Shown: positions 44,731 to 58,394 of the stretch, one piece after another | Numbering within the stretch: the first letter of the stretch is position 1 | Layout of the letters: every line of letters starts with the position of its first letter | Source of the DNA: Folioceros fuciformis | Lineage: Eukaryota > Anthocerotophyta > Anthocerotopsida > Anthocerotales | DNA length: 60,910 nucleotides | NCBI GenBank assembly: GCA_049999805.1 | Contig: JBNGIO010006095.1 | Span: 70,393 to 131,302, forward strand | Reading direction: 5' to 3' | Made by a program: the position numbers and the translations under genes | The notes under the pieces: generated by a model | Told to the model about the DNA's origin: nothing | Databases searched by the model: none | What the model saw: only the letters and a program-made list of their open reading frames with translations

Positions 44731-46283
44731 GGCGTCGCACTATGCAAGAGGCCGGCGCATCATCGGATTGCTGCTCTCCCGGTCGCCCACGAGACCAGGT
44801 CCTCACACACTACCAAGCCTGCGTGCACATGCCTTGGTTGGTTGTGTGGCTAAGCGCATCAGCTCTCTGAGTCGGAGGTGAGACTTGTTTGGGTTGTTTG
44901 GTTGCAGGCACTAGCTTCTGAAGTGAAAGCTTGGTTTTTTTCTTTCTCGTTGTTCCTCCTACAGTGCACACCTCTTGATGTCATGTATTATTTAGGGTGA
45001 ATTTATTTTCCACAAAAATAATTTTACATTTTCATTAAAAGTAATTTTATAGTTTCATTAAAATTAAATCTACATTTGCAATGTTGTTATCAATCTTCCA
45101 AATGTAATGCAGAAGGACTTAGCACGCGAGTACATCATCAACCCTTCATCAGACTATCATGAAGCCTGAACCTCCTCCTGCGGAATCCGACAGCCATCTT
45201 TCACCCTAGCTATTTGAACCCCTTGATGCGCAAACGGAACAAGTTTAACCGCCTTGTCTCCTCCCCTGTAGGAGAACAATCGTCTTCTGAAGGGCATAAC
45301 CTAAACCCTGCAGCACTCGCAGCAAGCCTGCACTGCCTGGCCCTGTACCTCCTCTGCCGGAGTCCCTTCTTCCCCTCTCCACCCTTCCAATCCCACTCGA
45401 TTTCTTTCAGGCAGCTGCATACGCTCGTGCAGCAAACCACTCTTCCACCTCTCCCTCCCTGTCGTATTCACCATACAACGGACCCGCATGCTCCTCGTCG
45501 TCTTCACCAAACAAATACTTTAAGTCCTCCATCAACTCCGGTTCCTCCGCCTCTTCCGCCTCCTGCAGCTGCGCAATTGTTGTTCGAGGACGTCGAACCG
45601 CTGCTGAACAGATTCGCACTGGCTCTGTATGCAGTTCAATTGCTGCTCCGAAGTCTCCACTCCAGGCTGCACACACCCAGACACGCGGCCTTGACGCGTG
45701 CGGAGTGCGTCGACTTCCGCTTGCTTAACCTCATCGACCCGGAGCTATCTTCCCGCTGCCTGGTATGCGTCGAGATCTCGGTTCTGCATTGTCATTCGAA
45801 ACAGCCCCGCTTGCCATCTCCGGGTGATGGGACAGCTGCACAAGCTCTGTCCAGCTTGTATTGCACAAGCTCTGTCCAGAAATTGAGAACCTCCAACACA
45901 ACCCTCCCCTGATAGAAGAAAGCCTCTGTCCGCTCCCAGCCCTCGCGGGAGCCTCCTCGCAGTTTCTTTCAGGACCCCAAAGGGGATGGACACGAAGCCC
46001 GCAGTGGCTCGACACCGGCCCGAATAATAAATAATATAACGGCTAGGACTCCACAACTGGCCATCCAGGCGTTTGCGTTTGTCCCTTGGTGTACCCATGG
46101 CTACAATGAATCATAGCCAATTTGCACAACACAAACGAATTTTGCACACAAATGGGATATTAGGCAGATAGACACCCACATAAACTGAGGTGCAAGCGTC
46201 CCGCGAGCAGACACTGAAGACACGGACTCTGTCTTGGCTGAAATATTTTTGCTCATTGTCCCGTTCATGTGCGATTGGCAGCG
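44731..46283. other. Intergenic region between HBS1 and NPC1
   Basis: AT-rich to 45.2 kb. From 45.2 to 46.1 kb it contains overlapping ORFs on both strands (see the possible minus-strand gene). The region just before 46284 is the NPC1 5' flank. Confidence 0.5.
45407..46098 (-). CDS. Possible small uncharacterised gene with coiled coil and acidic tail
   Basis: Minus-strand frames suggest two or three exons. A basic N-terminus opens with MGTPRDKRKRLDG at 46098. After a possible intron acceptor near 45765 comes a Gln/Glu-rich stretch resembling a coiled coil (SEQQLNCIQSQCESVQQRF). In another frame an acidic tail ends with EDLKYLFGEDDEEHAGPLYG and a stop at 45407. The frames do not join cleanly and I recognise no family. 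It may be a real short gene divergent from NPC1, or coincidence of GC-rich sequence. The overlapping plus-strand ORF 45214-45912 is judged a shadow. Confidence 0.3.
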
Positions 46284-49200
46284 ATGGTCCTCCTCCTTCT
46301 CTTGTCCGCTCTGCTCCTGCTCTCCAATTCCCAGGCGAGTCTGCCAATTCGATCATCCCGGTCTTATTATCTAGGAATAGAGAGTTCGGACTTGGGATCC
46401 AGACTCAAGCAGTTGGATGCGCCTGGTCTCATTCTGGATTTGTTCTGGACTGCAATTTTTCCATTCGCAGGGTGTTGTAGAGGGAGTGGGCGCACAAAAT
46501 GGAGCATCAGAAGCAGTCCTTACGACACTCCCAACGTCCACTCTGTAGGTTTCCAACTCTCATCGCTTTCTGCTCTGATTTTAACTCAATCACGGTGCTG
46601 ACTTCATTGTGCGGTTCATTGTAGCACGGCAACACATGCCGAGGACTTTTGTGCCATGTATGGCATTTGTGGGTCGCTGAAAGATGGAAAAGTCCTCAAT
46701 TGCCCCTATTCTACGTCGGCTGTTATTGTAAGCTGTCCGGTGTAGCAATCCGCTGTTCCTGCAAGTTGGTGTATGTGCAGAATTTCGAATTTCATGAGTG
46801 AAGTTGTGACGTGTTTGGCAGCCTAGTGATCGGTTCTCGTACAAAATTCAAAGCCTGTGTCCGAGTATCACGGGTTCTGTATGCTGTACTGAAGAGCAAT
46901 TTGATGTGCTACGGAGCCAAGTTCAACAGGTGCATTGCTCCGATCGCTTGTGTATTAACAGTGTTGATACTTTATACTCCGCTGAGCTTTCTGTGTTACT
47001 TGAATTTGGCCTTCTCATTCGCTAATGGCTGCTTGCTGTGCAGGCCGTCCCTTTCCTTACGGGGTGTCCTGCTTGCTTGCGAAACTTCCTCAACCTTTTC
47101 TGCGAGCTTGCCTGTTCCCCCAACCAGAGCCTTTTTATCAACGTAACTTCAGTTGACGAAGTATGCATCTCGTATCGGAGGAGGATGAATTTGTCCCACA
47201 GGCTGATGGCAGCAAGAGAATTTCGTGTTGTTGATGGACCATGATTTGTTTTGCTCTGCAATATGCAGCAGGTGGGTGGTGCAAGTACTGTACAAAGTAT
47301 TGACTTCTACGTGACAGATGAATATGGGACAAAGTTTTACGACTCATGTAAGGATGTAAAATTTGCTGCCATGAATACTCGTGCCATGGACTTCATTGGT
47401 GGAGGCGCTAAGAATTATGAGGGTAAGCAAAGAATTCTCATTCAGAGAGTAGACCCTGAACAGGCCTGGTGTTCTCCTTTTATTGCGTGGTGGTCCAATG
47501 AGTTTGCCCTTGCTTGCGGTGCAGACTGGTTCAGATTCATCGGGAGGCAAGCCGGACTGTATGAGCCAGGCTCCCCCTATGCAATCAACTTCATAACAAC
47601 TCTGCCTGATCGTTCACCCATGAAGCCTCTCGATGCTCCAGTAGCTCGTTGCTCGGATCCATCACTATCTTGTTCTTGTGGTGACTGCCCTTCAGCAAGC
47701 ATCTGCTCTGAACCACTGCCACCTTCTCATAACGCCACTGAGGGCTGCTCTTTCAAGATCGGAACTTTCAAGGTAGGAGCTGGCTGCTGTTGTGTACCTG
47801 TCCTTATCTGTCTGATACATTGTGTTGGCGCTGTTAGGTGCTAGGTGGCCACTCGCACACTTGTGATGGAACAGCCAGTCTCGCTGTGGTGGGTGTTGTT
47901 CGTTTCTTCTAAATTTTGACAAACCATGATGCTTCTGGTTCAGGTAAGATGTGTGGATCTGGCGGTGGCTATCTTATTCGGGGCAATCCTTGTGGGAGTA
48001 TTTTTCTGGTGGAGAAAAATGGAACGTGATCATCCTACAGCGCAATATGGTGTGTCTGAGCGATTGCTGGCGGCTGGAGCGTCCAGTGAGCTCCAAGGTA
48101 TTAATGGAGCGGCTGTTGAAATCTCACCAGCAGAGGTAGTCACTGTCTGTCATCAGACATCTGAAACCCAGACCTTAAATCCCATGCTCTCTCCGACTTC
48201 CCTGCAGCAGATTGGCGGTTGAACAGTTGAACGCTGTTTTCTTACAGGATAACTGCGTTGAGGACAAGTCTTCTACAGACGTTCCACTTTTGGAAGCATT
48301 TCTCTCTGATTGGTTCCGGTAGGTATCTAGCGAGCCTCACCTTAACTGGAAGCTTCTCTTGACACTGAGATGTCTCGAGTGTCTTATGAATGTTTCGTTT
48401 ATTTCAAATGCAGCACTCAGGGCCGATGGATAGCTCAAAATCCCGGAAAAGTGCTGATTGCATCACTTCTTGTTACCATTGTGATGTGCCTGGGATTATT
48501 CCGCCTTGAGGTGGAGACAAGCCCCATCAAGGTAAGTGGGGACAATTGTACCATCTGAGCCTGAGCAGTCCTTGTTGCCAGTGTCTTGGTATTGTTCATG
48601 GTTACTCATATGAGATGTGTATTGCAGCTTTGGGTGAGTCCTGGGAGTGTTGCTGCTGAGGAGAAAGAGTTCTTTGATAATCATTTGGCTCCATTCTATA
48701 GGATTGAACAGGTAGATTTTGGCAATCACTCCTAGCCTTGTTTCATATTGTTCTCCTTCTGATTTGGTGATAGGGAATGCCTGCCCTACTGTGCTAATTG
48801 TTATGTGAATGATCTTTTCAGCTTATCTTAGGGACAATACCGGCTCCTGGAGAAAAGTCAGCTCCAAGTATTGTGACCCAGAAAAATCTGCTGCTCTTGT
48901 TTGATATGCAAAAGAAGGTGGTATTGTTGATTTCACGTCCTTATGTTCCACTCTACCTTACTGCTGCTTGAGCTCACATTACTCAAATCATGCATGTACT
49001 GTGCAGATTGATGAGTTGCGAGCAAACTACTCAGGAACTACTGTGTCCCTACAAGACATCTGCATGAAGCCTTTAGGCACTCCCTGTGCATTTCAGAGCA
49101 TTCTGCAGGTGTCTGTGGGCTCTTCGTGCCGTAGAAAGAAAGCTGTTGAGTTTGTTAGAGATTCTTAGAGACGTGGTACTCGGACTGGTGGATACAGCAA

Positions 49201-52200
49201 GTGTTTTGTGAGCTCATGCAGTCGTGGTCATTCCTTGCAGTACTACAAGATGAACCGTGATTTTTATTATGAGTATGAAGGGGCATCTCATGTTGACTTT
49301 TGCTTTGCGGTAAGCACTTTGGAGAGTTCCTTCAATCTGTTTTATGTATCTCATGCTGTAGGAAGACCAGGAAGCACTTTCTATGCCAGAGTTGTGTTTT
49401 GCTTTCTCTCCACCATCCCTCACAGATGTCTGTGTTAGTTCAGCGTGTAGTGGATAACGATCTTATTTGATATGTACAGCACTATTCAACATCAGAAAGT
49501 TGCCTCAGCGCTTTTGGAGGTCCAGTAGAGCCAAACGTGGTTGTTGGCGGATTTTCTGGTAACAATTACTCTGAGGTCAGTAGAACGGCATGAATTATCC
49601 CAATGGCCATCTGCAATTTAATGGCTCAGAACTTCTTACAGAGACCTTGTTATCACCTCTGTTGCAGGCTACAGCCTTTATTGTAACATTGCCTGTAAAC
49701 AATGCTGTTGATGAGTCAGCAGAGGCCAACGGGGCAGCAATAGCCTGGGAGGAAGCATATATTCGCTTGGCAAAGGTTACTGTTGGCCGGTGCTTTATGT
49801 TGTGTCAGGCGGGGTTTCTGTGGCATGATGAATTTGTCTACTAACAGTGATTCCGCACATATTGATAGGAGGAACTCACTGCAATGGCTGTGGCCAACAA
49901 TTTGTCCATCTCATTTTCTTCAGAAAGTTCAGTTCAAGCCGAACTTGAGCGTGAGAGCACAGCGGACGCCCTCACTATTCTGGTATGGTACTTAACTGCT
50001 GCGCACTTTTCTTTTTCCTTTCTTAGCACTTGTAAGCAAGTAGTACTTCCTGACTTATAACTTTCTGCAGATAAGCTACCTGGTGATGTTTGCATACATT
50101 TCATTCACCCTAGGCGATTACTCAAATTCTTCAGGGCCCTTTTTTGTGGCATCAAAGGTTATCTCATCCACGTCCTGTATCATGTCCTTGATAATTGCGA
50201 GTTTGATCCAAAAAATCTCAAACATCCCCAGCATGCTATTTTGACTGACACTGGGAGGTTTGCAGGTTCTCTTAGCCCTGTCTGGTGTTTTGATTGTTGC
50301 TCTTTCGGTACTCGCATCTATCGGGCTATTCAGCGCCTTTGGTGTCAAGTCGACCCTTATTATTGTTGAAGTGATACCTTTCCTTGTCCTTGCGGTAGGT
50401 GCACAAAGCCAATAACGCCTTCCACTTTGGATATCTCAGTGCAGCATAGCTTGCCACGTGTGATTGTAGTTGTGTCACAACGGCATGCCACCGGTTGCAG
50501 GTAGGAGTTGACAATATGTGTATCTTGGTGAATGCGCTTAAACGGCAAAACAAGTGCCATGCCCTGGACAAGCGAGTTGGGAATGCGCTGGCTGAAGTTG
50601 GGCCTTCTATTACGCTTGCAAGCTTGGCAGAAGCACTCGCGTTTGCAGTTGGAGCCTTTACTCCGATGCCTGCTTGTCGGGTCTTTTCCATGTTTGCTGG
50701 TCAGTGCACAGCCTTTCTCAAATTCTGTAAGCAGTCTTGTCCTGCCGTGGAAGAAGGAAGTAGGTGCAGGCACTGACCCTGTTTTATGGCTGCGACTGCA
50801 GCTGTAGCCGTTCTGGTGGATTATTTTCTGCAAGTGACAGCATTTGTGGCTCTAGTAACCTACGATTTCTGGAGAGCAGAAAACTATCGAGTGGATTGTT
50901 TCCCGTTTATTTCAGTCACTGCAATAGATGAACCTCAGGATTTTGTCCAAGATGAGTCCATCAATGGTTCGTTCCTGCTCACGTCTGTAACCGTGATGCA
51001 CTGTTGTGTGTGAGGATGTATATTCGACTTGGACCAGATTGATAAACTGGACAGAGTTGATTGTGCAGGAGGATACAGGAACCGTCATGAACCCGGATTT
51101 ATTTCTCGCTACATGCAGGTACTTGTATGTAAGGCACTTGGTCATGGATTAGTGCAAAGCTGAAGGAAAGCTCATGTCTAACTTGGATGTTGCACTGTGG
51201 TTTGTAGAATATCCATGCTCCTGCTCTTAGGCAGCCACGGGTGAAAGCTCTGGTGGTGGCATTATTTTCTGGGCTTTTACTTGCAAGCATAGTAAGAAAG
51301 TCCACATAGTTTTCGCGTTTTGTCCCAATTCTGCATGTGATTGAATTCTGGAAAATGTCTGTGGATGCTCGATGTTACAGCTCCGAACTCAATTTGAGGT
51401 TCTGTTAGCTTTTCTCTGCAATGAAAGTAATGTTTTGCAGGCATGGTCCACACGCCTCAGTCCAGGACTGGATCAAAAGGTTGCACTCCCTCGTGATTCT
51501 TACTTGCAGGTTAGTGATCTGAGCTTCATTAGATGTAGCTGTAACTTTTGTTGCAAACTGAGTCTCGCAACAGACAACAGTGTTCTGTGATTTCAGGGTT
51601 ATTTTGACAACATCACAGAGTACCTTCGGGTTGGACCACCCGTTTATTTTGTGGTCAAAGACTTCAACTACAGGTTGGGTGGACATTGGCTGACAGTGGA
51701 AAGTGCTTTTGGCCACAACGCATAAATGTTGGATCACAATGGAGCGCACCATGTGTGGTACATTGTTTGACGACGTCTTTTGTTTCATCAGTTCATCAAG
51801 CAATCAAACCAACCTACTGTGCTCCATCAGCCAGTGTGCCCCAAATTCTCTCCTCAACCAGGTAGTCTTGCGTTCCGAGTAAGCCGCTCAAACAAGAATG
51901 GGGCAGATCTTACAAGGGAGGTTATGGTGTAACGTTTTTGGGCTGTGCAGGTGTCAGCAGCAGCGTTGACTCCCAGCTCCACCTTTATTGCAACTCCTGC
52001 AGCATCCTGGTTGGATGACTTTCTAGTATGGCTGTCACCAGATGCTTTTGGGTGCTGCCGGAAGTTTCCCAATGGTGAATATTGCCCTCCCGACGATCAG
52101 GTTTGTCCTTGCAGCACACTCCTCAAAGATTATTAGAGTATTGTCTTCTAGAATGCTGAATGGAGGCCCCTCGGGGAAATGAAGGTGATTACTGACATCA

Positions 52201-54343
52201 CAGTGTTGGTTGCGATGATTAGCCTCCCTGCTGTCCTGCTAGCGAAGATTTCTGCGGCCAGAGTGAGTTTTGTAAGGATTGCACAACGGTAATAGCCTGT
52301 TCCGTTGCCTGTTTTCTTGGTGGCCAAAACGCGGAGTCTTGTTTTGTGGAAACCTTCATTCCAGGGACGCATTTAACTTGTAGTCTACGGATCCCGCACA
52401 AGTGTGATTTGATTTTCTGCAGTGTTTCTTGAGGACGGACCTTCACGAAGGTCGACCCTCCACAGAACAATTCAAAGAGAAACTTCCTTGGTTTTTAGAA
52501 GCGCTCCCCTCGGCTGACTGTGCGAAGGGTGGTCATGGTGCTTATACGAACAGTGTTGATCTAGATGGTGAGTTTGAGAGGCTGCAAACTGCTGTTGTCC
52601 TGTGGATCGAAGACTTGAGCTATGTAGGCATCTCCATACCTGGCTGACGGTTTCAGTGTCAAAAGGCATGTACTGACAAATTTTCGGAGTTGTAGGGTAT
52701 GAAGGCGGGATTATAAGAGCATCAGAATTCCGATCCTACCATACACCTTTGAACAAGCAGGTTGGCTTCGATGTGAAGGTGAAATCGTAATCTAATGCAT
52801 GTTGGAGAGGGTCTGTCCTGAATGATCGGTACTTGGTTGTGCAGAGTGACTACATTGACGCTCTACGGTCAGCTAAAGATTTTGCTCGGACCGTCTCCCT
52901 TTCCTTGAATGTAAGCTTCGTTGGTATTTTGGGTTTGAAGTCTTCGTTAAGAAGCATTGGGGTGACTTTGTGTGCGGTGTGCATACTTCAGATCACGGTT
53001 TTCCCATATTCCGTGTTTTACATTTTCTTTGAGCAATACCTGGACATATGGAGGATGACCGTAACCAGTCTGGTAGTAGCACTCGGTGGGAATCTGAACA
53101 CCAGACTGCCTTTATTTTGCGCTCTAAAAGCTGATTTTATGCTTTTTAATGGCTAATGGACAATGTGGGTTTTGATACGCATGTGGAAGCAGCTACTGTA
53201 TTTTGCGTGTGTGCTGCAATAACGAACAGGTATAGCATCTCCACGGTCCCTTGGAACTTGTTTGTTCTGGCATCTAGGCTATAAGGTGATTGGAAGTGGT
53301 CGGCCAATTGTGCATTTGGAGAAGCTTCAACTTGTGGTTGGATGTGGCTGGCAGCATATGGACGGCGACCATCATCGTGCTTGTTATCTCCATGATAATC
53401 GTTGACATGCTGGTAACTCCTGGCTAGCGAGGAAGCTGTTTACTTCCCTTCCATGTCCCATAGTGACGAAACATCTGCGAGTCTCAATTGAAGTGTCTGA
53501 CGTCTGAAGTACACCGAATCGATGTGGCAATCTTGCAGGGCTTTATGGTACTATGGGGTATTCAGCTGAATGCTGTTTCGGTCGTGAACCTTGTGATGTC
53601 TATCGGCATTGCAGTGGAGTTTTGTGTCCACATCACCCACGCCTTTGCGGTTAGAATTCCTTGAACACCGTGTCAGAGCTGGCCCCCAGATCTATATTCC
53701 TTCGATCTAAAAGTGGGGACTGGCATTGCAGGTGAGTAGTGGGACCCGTTCGGAGAGATCAACGAAGGCACTTCTGACCATGGGCGAGTCGGTGCTCAGG
53801 TGAGGCATCCACATACAGTGTGGAAACCTTTTGGGTTTCTCACAGCTCTATCCACATTGGACGAGCCTGGATCTCTCGTCTTGTGACTGGTACTGTGCTT
53901 AACATGTGAGCAGCGGAATCACTTTGACGAAGTTCGCGGGTGTCCTGGTGCTGTTCTTCTCTCAGTCTGAAATATTTGAGGTGAGTGTCGTACAATTATC
54001 AGGGATGTACATTCATGTGCGGTCACCCTCTGATGGTCTTGGCACGCTACTACTGGCAGGTGTACTACTTCCGCATGTACTTGTTACTGGTTCTGCTGGG
54101 TGCATTACACGGCCTCGTCTTCCTGCCGGTATTTTTTAAACAAGACAACAACCTTTGCACGCTCTGCACCTCTCAGTGAGGCCATGTCCTATGTTTTGAT
54201 TTCATCCTGCGCTTCGTGTGTGCAAGGTTCTGCTGAGCATATGTGGGCCGCCGTCAATCTCTGTAGAGGGCATGGAGGACATTGGATTGTTAGCAACCTC
54301 CGGTGAGACAAGGAGGTCTGAAGCATTGAAAGCTAGGTCTTGA
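46284..54343 (+). CDS. NPC1: NPC1-like intracellular sterol transporter
   Basis: More than 30 small exons with introns of mostly 70-150 bases. A signal peptide ([18 protein letters not shown]) is followed by the cysteine-rich N-terminal sterol-binding domain ([51 protein letters not shown]). Then come a first membrane helix ([20 protein letters not shown]), a lumenal domain, and the sterol-sensing domain at about 50070-50860 ([51 protein letters not shown]). A second cysteine-rich lumenal loop follows, and then the last helices ([49 protein letters not shown]). The last exon ends at 54343. Family role: sterol or lipid export from late endosome/vacuole membranes. The first intron may use a GC donor (CAG|GCGAGT). 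No disabling change was found in the exons I followed. Confidence 0.93.
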
Positions 54344-54489
54344 GGGAGCGGGTAGCAACAGCAGCAGTGCAAAATCAGCACTGTATGTCTCATAGGGATG
54401 TCAACAGTGATCAGCCGCGGCTGCGTCCCACCTTTGGACTTTGATGTCATCAATTTGCGTCCCATGCCTTACCATGCATGTCGAAAGGC

Positions 54490-56378
54490 TTATCCCGTCC
54501 CACCCTCCTGCACGGCAAGAGAGCAGGATTTCTCGTTCCAGACGAGCTGCAGCCCGCCTTCCTGATCCTGACAGGCGTGTACATGGCTGTCCATCCAGTC
54601 CTGGTGCGGTGGAGTAATAGGGTTTCCGAGACTGGAGTTGGGGCAGTTGGGATGCGCCATTGGGAAGTGTGTGCAGGGCTCGCTCGAGACCCCACGGGAG
54701 CAAGCTTCACCGGGCTCCAGAGTCTCCCCCCTGACATTCATTATGAGAGGACGCAGCCCAGCCAGGCCGTGGGCCACGTACCCAAAGGTGGAGTAGGCGG
54801 AGGTGGCTATGGCATCGCTCAAGCTTAGCAGCCACATCTCCAGCAACGCCGTTCGGGCCTGGCGCATTGTCTCGTCCTGCTGTCCGCCTTCTCCACACTG
54901 CTTCCATGACCAGCAGCACGAGCATGGATGGATCAGGATGGCGTGATGTAGCCACAGCAGCAGGTGCAAGAGCAGCAGTCGGAGGAAGGGCATGGCGAGA
55001 TGACGTACGGAGTGGATGCTGACAAGGCGACCGTCGTCACTGGCTCCCTCGCTGTACTCCCGCTTCATCTCCTGGTAGTACCTCTGTTGCAGAGACGCCA
55101 CCAGCACGGCCACGCTTCCGCCATCCCCAGCCGGCCGGGAAGATGAAGGGGAGGAGGCATTGGGAGAGGACAGCCTGGGGAGCAGGCGGTGCTCCTGCAG
55201 GCATTGCAAAACCCTAGCGTGGACCGCGCTGTCGAAGGCGGCCAGATCCCATCTTCCGTGGAGCCGGATCTGGACTCCCACGCGAGCTCCGGAGGTGGAG
55301 AGGTATCCCTTGTACACGCGCAGCAGTTGCTTCCAGATAGGATTTTGCGGCACGACGATTAGGCGGGCCAACTGTGTGAAGATGGAGAAGTGCGCGTCGT
55401 CGGGGACAGCAGCGTCTCCCTGGCCTGGACATCGTTCCTGCTGCTGCCGGGGCGGGAAGAGCGGAACAAGGCGGTGCCAGAAGGAGGGCAGCGTGAGCAG
55501 GCGGGAGGCGTAGTACTGCGTGCTGCTCCAGGCCAACCACGTCACGTCTGGCGTGACCGCGTGGTGCGTGGAGTCACAGAAGAAGGACTGGTCGCCGGCG
55601 CTCTGGATGTGCTCCAGATGCAGGTTCACCACAGGGGGCACCGCCCGGGCGGCTGCTGCTGCTTCCCAGGCGGCGCCTAGAGCGGGAGCCTGCCGGACCG
55701 CGTCGTAGGGGAAGTCCTCCGGGAGCAGCCAGGAGGAGCCGGGGAAGGGCTGGCAGAGCAGGCTGCCCAGCTTCTTGCCCCCTCCCGTCTCCAGCATCAG
55801 GACCCTGTCGGTGGCCAGGGCGTAGAGGAATGCCGACACCAGGGCCAGGATCTTGTTCCCCAGCCCAGCCGAGCCCTCCATGACGATGAGGTACCTGCAT
55901 GAGGAGGTAGATGGCGCAGGACCCCTGACGAAGGCCTCCGTCCAGTTGCTGATCCGGGATGAGCAGAGCCTGCGCAGGCTCAGGTACCGCTTCCAGCTCT
56001 CCTCCAGGGCAAGGGACGGGGGGAAGCGCTGCTCCGGCCTCCGGTACTGGTGTTGTTCGTTGCGAGCCAGGCAATCCGCGTCACGCTCTGCATACACCAT
56101 CCACACCACAGTTTCTTCAACAATTTCCTCTCCTCAGGTCTGTGCTCTCTCTTTCTCTCACCTTCTTCCTCCAGATAGGTAGACACTGTCGTCGTCGTCC
56201 TCCTCGCCCTGGATCCTGCAGGCTCGGGCTGGAGCCTGGGCTCCCTGTTCTTTCCCCTTCCCCACTGCCACTGCCACTGGCGGAGCAGCTGCGACTCCAC
56301 GTAGAGCAGCACGCACACCAGGAGCAGCGCCGTGCAGATGGCCCCCCCTATGGTCAAGAGCTTGTGGGGCTTGCCCAT
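54490..56378 (-). CDS. GT37 fucosyltransferase (xyloglucan-type)
   Basis: Three exons (56378-56162, 56087-55009, 54897-54490) give 567 residues. It is a type II Golgi membrane protein: a short cytosolic end, a helix (LLTIGGAICTALLLVCVLLY), a stem, and a GT37 catalytic domain. Visible blocks are RYLIVMEGSAGLGNKILALV (nucleotide-sugar side), VNLHLEHI, WSSTQYYASRLL, RVGVQIRLHGRWD (the GDP-fucose-binding arginine region) and SDAIATSAYSTFGYVAHGL near the C-terminus. GT37 enzymes such as FUT1 transfer fucose from GDP-Fuc to galactose of xyloglucan or arabinogalactan; the acceptor here is not predictable. The intron 55008-54898 (111 bases) is in frame and open, so a naive ORF includes it. The start was set at the first ATG. 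Convergent with NPC1, 146 bases apart. Confidence 0.9.
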
Positions 56379-57435
56379 CACTCCCCAGACTCATCAACCT
56401 TGCTTGCCTCACCCTCTCCCCAGGGGGGCGAGCAAGTTTTTGGTGGACCGGATATCATGCGACCTGCAATGCCAGGTATCTGTGGGTCCTGCTGCCTTTG
56501 GGTTGCCAATCTCTCAGCGAAGGAACTTGGGCCTGCTTCGTGCTGGCATCCTCGATGGTTGCATTGTTCCCTCCCTAACAAGAAAGCCAGGACTTCTTGG
56601 AACCCTTCGTCCTAACGGACTTAACGGTTGCTACTGTCACGCTACCAAGACGCAACGCCTTTTGGTTCCATACTCCTTGCACTGTAACATACGCACAGGA
56701 CAAATTGGTCCATTTTCCCTGAAACACCGAGAGCAAAGTTAAACGGGACAAGTGCTTTGTTTTTTCAAAGAAAAACCGAGAGTAAAGTCCAACAATGATG
56801 TGGACATGAGAAGAGTGCATTAAGTATGTACAGAGGTGAAGAAGCTAGTTTGAGATATTTCCCAAGGCTAACCAAAAAACTACCTACTGGATACTTGCCC
56901 CTGTCCCGCGGTGATTCTTCACACCGTAAGGGGTGTGTAGCTTTTCGGCAAAAAAAAATGTGGACGGACCAAAAAAAAAGTCATTCAAGTTCTACAGAAC
57001 AGCTTAGAATTATACACATCTACAATTAAATCTCTTTTCTATGCTATAAGTAGGGATGGATGACCGACTAAGTCAGGACATGAGGCCATCCATACCCATA
57101 ACCATACCCATGCCCTGCTCCCAGGCCCTCTAGAGTCTCCCCCTCTTCCACATAGATAAATATTACACGTCGACGAGGGATTGAGCAGCAGTCGTCTGTT
57201 ACAAAGGCACGTCTCTCCGGTTGCCAAGTTTCCTGGCCCTGAACTTGTTGCGAGTGATGCTCCGACTTCACTCTATCCTGGACTTAACGACGGGTGAAGG
57301 ATGAGCCCACCTTGCGTGTCTGGCTTCTACTTCTTGCTTCGTTACTGCAAGCCACCACATGATCAGTTCAAAAGCCAAGCCATGAGAGGAAGCGTCCAGA
57401 GCCGGGACCATACTCACCTGTCAGCTCAGCAAAAC
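56379..57435. other. Intergenic region, no gene seen
   Basis: Contains the presumed 5' region of the fucosyltransferase gene and the 3' flank of the Elongin-A gene. ORFs are short and without domains. A-runs lie near 56950-56985. Confidence 0.6.
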
Positions 57436-58394
57436 TCACCTGGCAGCATACTCCATCCTCGCCTTCTTCATGAGTCTTCCTCTGGTAGACGAGGAGCTTC
57501 CAGATCCTGCACTGCCTCCTCGCCCAAAAGATGAGGGACCATTCTTCCTCTTCCTCGAAGCCGGGGGAAGCTTCTCACACACGACTAACTGCCTGCTTAC
57601 CTTTTCTGCACAATTGCACACAGTCCAGTCCTAGTAGCTCAACAAACCCGCAATTTGTGTTTAGCTCAACAAATCCACCATGTGAACCTAGCTCAACAAA
57701 ATTCATTCATGTCACCCTAGCTCCAGTAACGAAGTTAGCAGCGGGAAAGCAAGTGCAGTAGAAAGCAACTTGCCACCCACCTTGCTCCGCCTTCTGGTAC
57801 AGCTGTTTCAGCCGGCTCACCCCGGCCTGCTCTTCCTTTTCTCGATCCCTCAGCTTAGCCTGAGAGGAAAAAATCCACGACAGCATCGTGAGTGTCAGCA
57901 AAGGAAACTAAACCTCGCACACCAAATCCCCGTACAATCCCCGCTTCTCCCTACCTCATACAAGCTCCTCCACGTGTAAACCTTGTTCAGCCGCTCCATC
58001 TTGGCCATGGCGGCCTTCACCCGGTCCTCCCCAAACCTTCGCTGGTAGATTTTTCTCCATAGATCGTTCGTAATGGGAGTGAGATCTCTGCCCTGCGCAT
58101 CCAAAAATGACAACAATTCCTCAATACGGACACGGCCGCCCCGCCCGCCCGGTGCCAGGAAAGAAACAAACACGTAGCTGGCACTCTCAGACAGCCAGCC
58201 TTAGGCTACCATACCTTGGTGCACGTTTCGATGCGCAAGAGCTGATCCTCCGTGCAGTGCGGCAGGATCACGGCCAGCAAACTGGCATCAGTGTCTCCAA
58301 CATCGCTTAGGTAGGCTACGTTATCGATAGCTCTCTGGACGCACAGCTGCTGCAGCTTCGGGGCCATCGCGTCTTCGTCAGACTCTGCGTCCAT
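57436..58394 (-). CDS. Elongin-A-like transcription elongation factor
   Basis: Four exons (58394-58215, 58092-57955, 57859-57781, 57605-57436) join to 188 residues. The start is the first ATG; the N-terminus is acidic (MDAESDEDAMAPKLQQLCVQ). It has the elongin-A pattern: a BC-box-like LQQLCVQRAIDNV, then an F-box-like ILPHCTEDQLLRIE, then LWRKIYQRRFGED, WRSLYE, a Lys/Glu-rich helix (AKLRDREKEEQ) and a basic tail ending MKKARMEY. This matches the short plant version of elongin A, which lacks the long N-terminal TFIIS-like part of animal proteins. The likely role is in RNA polymerase II elongation or ElonginBC-type ubiquitin ligase assembly. The last exon stops at a TGA that overlaps a GTGAGT, so an extra 3' exon is possible. 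Confidence 0.85.

Noticed and set aside
45214-45912. 232-codon plus-strand ORF
   Set aside because: Ser/Pro/Leu-rich translation opposite a strand with acidic and coiled-coil coding signals; it looks like an antisense shadow.
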